In this document: positions 4,368-5,808 of the stretch, in pieces | Layout of the letters: the number at the start of each line of letters is the position of its first letter | How positions within the stretch are numbered: the stretch's first letter is position 1 | NCBI GenBank assembly: GCA_030453285.1 | Contig: JAKDKP010000175.1 | Coordinates: forward strand, 1-5,808 | DNA length: 5,808 nucleotides | Direction: 5' to 3' | Source: Propionibacteriales bacterium | Lineage (GTDB): Bacteria; Actinomycetota; Actinomycetes; Propionibacteriales; Propionibacteriaceae | Program-made: the position numbers and the translations under genes | Notes under the pieces: generated by a model | What the model was told of the DNA's origin: nothing | The model's input: only the letters and a program-made list of their open reading frames with translations | Databases searched by the model: none

Positions 4368-5808
4368 ATGACTGCGACGCCCACGGCCCGATTCGACGAC
4401 ACCCGTACGGGGACGATCTGGGAATTCGCCGATCCCGTCGAGGTGATCACCGCCCACCGGGTCGAGGAGGTCGTCGCTGCCCTCCGTCGCGTCGAACAGG
4501 CCGCCGCCTCGGGCCTGTGGTGCGCCGGCCTGGTCTCGTACGAGGCGGCCCCGGCCTTCGATTCGCGGCTCCGGGTCGGTGCCGCGCCACCGGGCGGTCC
4601 TCCGTTGATCTGGTTCCTCGTCTGCGAGGCGCCGAGCATCGGGCCGGGATTGACGCCCCCGGCGAGCGGGTACGAACTTGGTGACCGGCAACTCGCCTGG
4701 TCTGCTGCCGATCATCGGCTGCGCGTGCAGGCCGTCCGGCAGTCCATCGCCGCCGGAGACACGTACCAGTGCAACCTGACCAGCCGACTGACCGGATCCT
4801 TCACCGGAGACCCGTTCGGCCTGTACGCCGACCTGATCATGAACCAGGGCGGCTCGTACCAGGCCTTCCTCGATCTCGGTCGGTTCGCCATCGCCAGTGC
4901 CAGCCCCGAGTCCTTCTTCACCTGGCACGGCACGCGGGTGACGTGTCGACCGATGAAGGGGACGGCGCCGCGCGGGGCCGACCCCGGACAGGATGCCGAC
5001 CGGCGAGGTGCGCTGCTCGCCAGCAGCAAGGACCGGGCCGAGAACCTGATGATCGTCGATCTGATCAGGAACGATCTCTCTCGGGTGGCCGTCCCGGGCA
5101 CCGTGACGGTGGAGTCACTGTTCGACTGCGAGGAGTACGAGACGGTGTGGCAACTCACCTCGACGGTGTCGGCCGAGGTGCCGGAACGGACGCGTCTGAC
5201 CGACCTGTTCACTGCGCTGTTCCCCTGCGGTTCGGTCACCGGCGCGCCGAAGATCAGCAGCATGGACCTGATCACCGATCTCGAGGACAGTCCGCGCGGT
5301 GCCTACTGCGGGGCGATCGGCTGGGTGGCGCCGGTCGGCCACCCGATCCGGGCGCGCTTCTCGGTGGCGATCCGGACCACGGTGGTGGACCGGGCGAACG
5401 GCACCTTCTCGTACGGAACCGGTGGCGGCATCACCTGGGGCTCGACACCGGACGCCGAGTGGCGGGAGTTGATCACCAAGACTCGCGTGCTCGACCATCG
5501 AGACGTACGTCTGCTGGAGACGATGCGTTGCCGCTTCGGCACCGCTCAGCATCTCGATCGGCACCTGGCCAGGCTGGCCCACTCGGCGGCGTTCTTCGGT
5601 ATCGGCTTCGACTCCGCCGAGGCCCGCGTACACATCGCCCAACGGGTCTCCGGCGTGATCGACGGTCGACTCCGGCTGCTGCTCGACCGATCCGACGGAC
5701 TCGACCTCGAAGTGATGGCGGGTGAGATCGACACCGGTGCCGTCGTGCTGGCGATCGACGACCGGCCAGTTGATCAGGGCTCGGTGTGGCTACGCCACAA
5801 GACCACCC
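4368..5808 (+). CDS. pabB: Fused aminodeoxychorismate synthase component I / 4-amino-4-deoxychorismate lyase (3' end beyond window)
   Basis: Bifunctional folate enzyme. The PabB part converts chorismate plus ammonia (from PabA-type glutaminase) to 4-amino-4-deoxychorismate; the PabC part, a PLP class IV aminotransferase-fold lyase, releases pyruvate to give 4-aminobenzoate. 480 residues are visible. PabB region, about 1-375: LVSYEAAPAFD (55-65), GDTYQCNLT (130-138), ASASPESFF (176-184), CRPMKGTAPRG (193-203), SKDRAENLMIVDLIRNDLS (220-238), VWQLTSTV (260-267), FPCGSVTGAPKISSM (285-299), RARFSVAIRT (328-337) and YGTGGGITWGSTPDAEW (349-365). Lys197 in MKGT matches the PabB lysine that anthranilate synthase lacks, supporting PabB over TrpE. 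PabC region from about 382: LLETMRCRFGTAQHLDRHLARL (382-403) and RPVDQGSVWLRHKTT (466-480); Lys478 is the presumed PLP lysine. The rest of the lyase lies past the edge. No glutaminase gene is visible. It is divergent from the permease, with its own promoter and ribosome binding site. Confidence 0.93.
   Translation, partial: MTATPTARFDDTRTGTIWEFADPVEVITAHRVEEVVAALRRVEQAAASGLWCAGLVSYEAAPAFDSRLRVGAAPPGGPPLIWFLVCEAPSIGPGLTPPASGYELGDRQLAWSAADHRLRVQAVRQSIAAGDTYQCNLTSRLTGSFTGDPFGLYADLIMNQGGSYQAFLDLGRFAIASASPESFFTWHGTRVTCRPMKGTAPRGADPGQDADRRGALLASSKDRAENLMIVDLIRNDLSRVAVPGTVTVESLFDCEEYETVWQLTSTVSAEVPERTRLTDLFTALFPCGSVTGAPKISSMDLITDLEDSPRGAYCGAIGWVAPVGHPIRARFSVAIRTTVVDRANGTFSYGTGGGITWGSTPDAEWRELITKTRVLDHRDVRLLETMRCRFGTAQHLDRHLARLAHSAAFFGIGFDSAEARVHIAQRVSGVIDGRLRLLLDRSDGLDLEVMAGEIDTGAVVLAIDDRPVDQGSVWLRHKTT

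Noticed and set aside
4368..5500. Anthranilate synthase component I (TrpE)
   Set aside because: The MKGT lysine (residue 197) and the fused class IV aminotransferase-type lyase from residue 382 indicate PabB-PabC; TrpE has Ala at the lysine position and no such fusion.
1..5808. Mobile element, CRISPR array, tRNA or rRNA, or defence system
   Set aside because: No transposase, integrase, direct-repeat array or tRNA-like cloverleaf was seen, and composition and codon use look even across all five genes. The RecQ alone is not evidence of a defence island.

Overview
The window reads as ordinary chromosome from a high-GC actinobacterium (Actinomycetota). By eye the sequence is about two-thirds G+C, codons end mostly in G or C, long spurious frames lie opposite the real genes, and several genes appear to lack a Shine-Dalgarno sequence. 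I would not place it below phylum with confidence. Five protein-coding genes fill nearly all of it. The two outermost run off the window edges, and no gene-free stretch exceeds about 150 bases.

The left four-fifths is read on the minus strand. In transcription order (right to left) it holds: an APC-superfamily amino-acid permease (about 4217 to 2802); a universal stress protein with a lysine/arginine-rich tail (2760 to 2197), only 41 bases after the permease and probably in its operon; holA, the delta subunit of the DNA polymerase III clamp loader (2114 to 1107), ending in a 10-bp perfect hairpin that overlaps its stop codon; and a RecQ-type DNA helicase (1030 to beyond base 1), truncated by the window edge after helicase motif V. 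A roughly 150-base divergent intergenic region (4218-4367) separates the permease from the plus-strand gene on the right, a fused PabB-PabC protein for 4-aminobenzoate (folate) synthesis. That gene is cut by the right edge two residues after the presumed PLP lysine.

Functionally there are three unrelated themes: DNA replication and repair (holA, recQ), amino-acid transport coupled to a stress-response ATP-binding protein (permease-usp), and folate precursor synthesis (pabB-pabC). The divergent region carries a good sigma-70-like promoter for pabBC (CTGACC, 17 bp, TAGGAT). For the permease it carries a perfect TTGACA box followed by an imperfect inverted repeat that looks like an operator. recQ has a TANNNT box six bases before its ATG and no ribosome binding site, the usual layout of a leaderless actinobacterial transcript.

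I see no mobile element, CRISPR array, RNA gene, or clear new multi-gene system. The observations most worth following up are the tail and altered nucleotide loop of the stress protein next to a permease, the unusual Walker A of the RecQ, the operator-like repeat before the permease, and the non-standard neighbourhood of holA.
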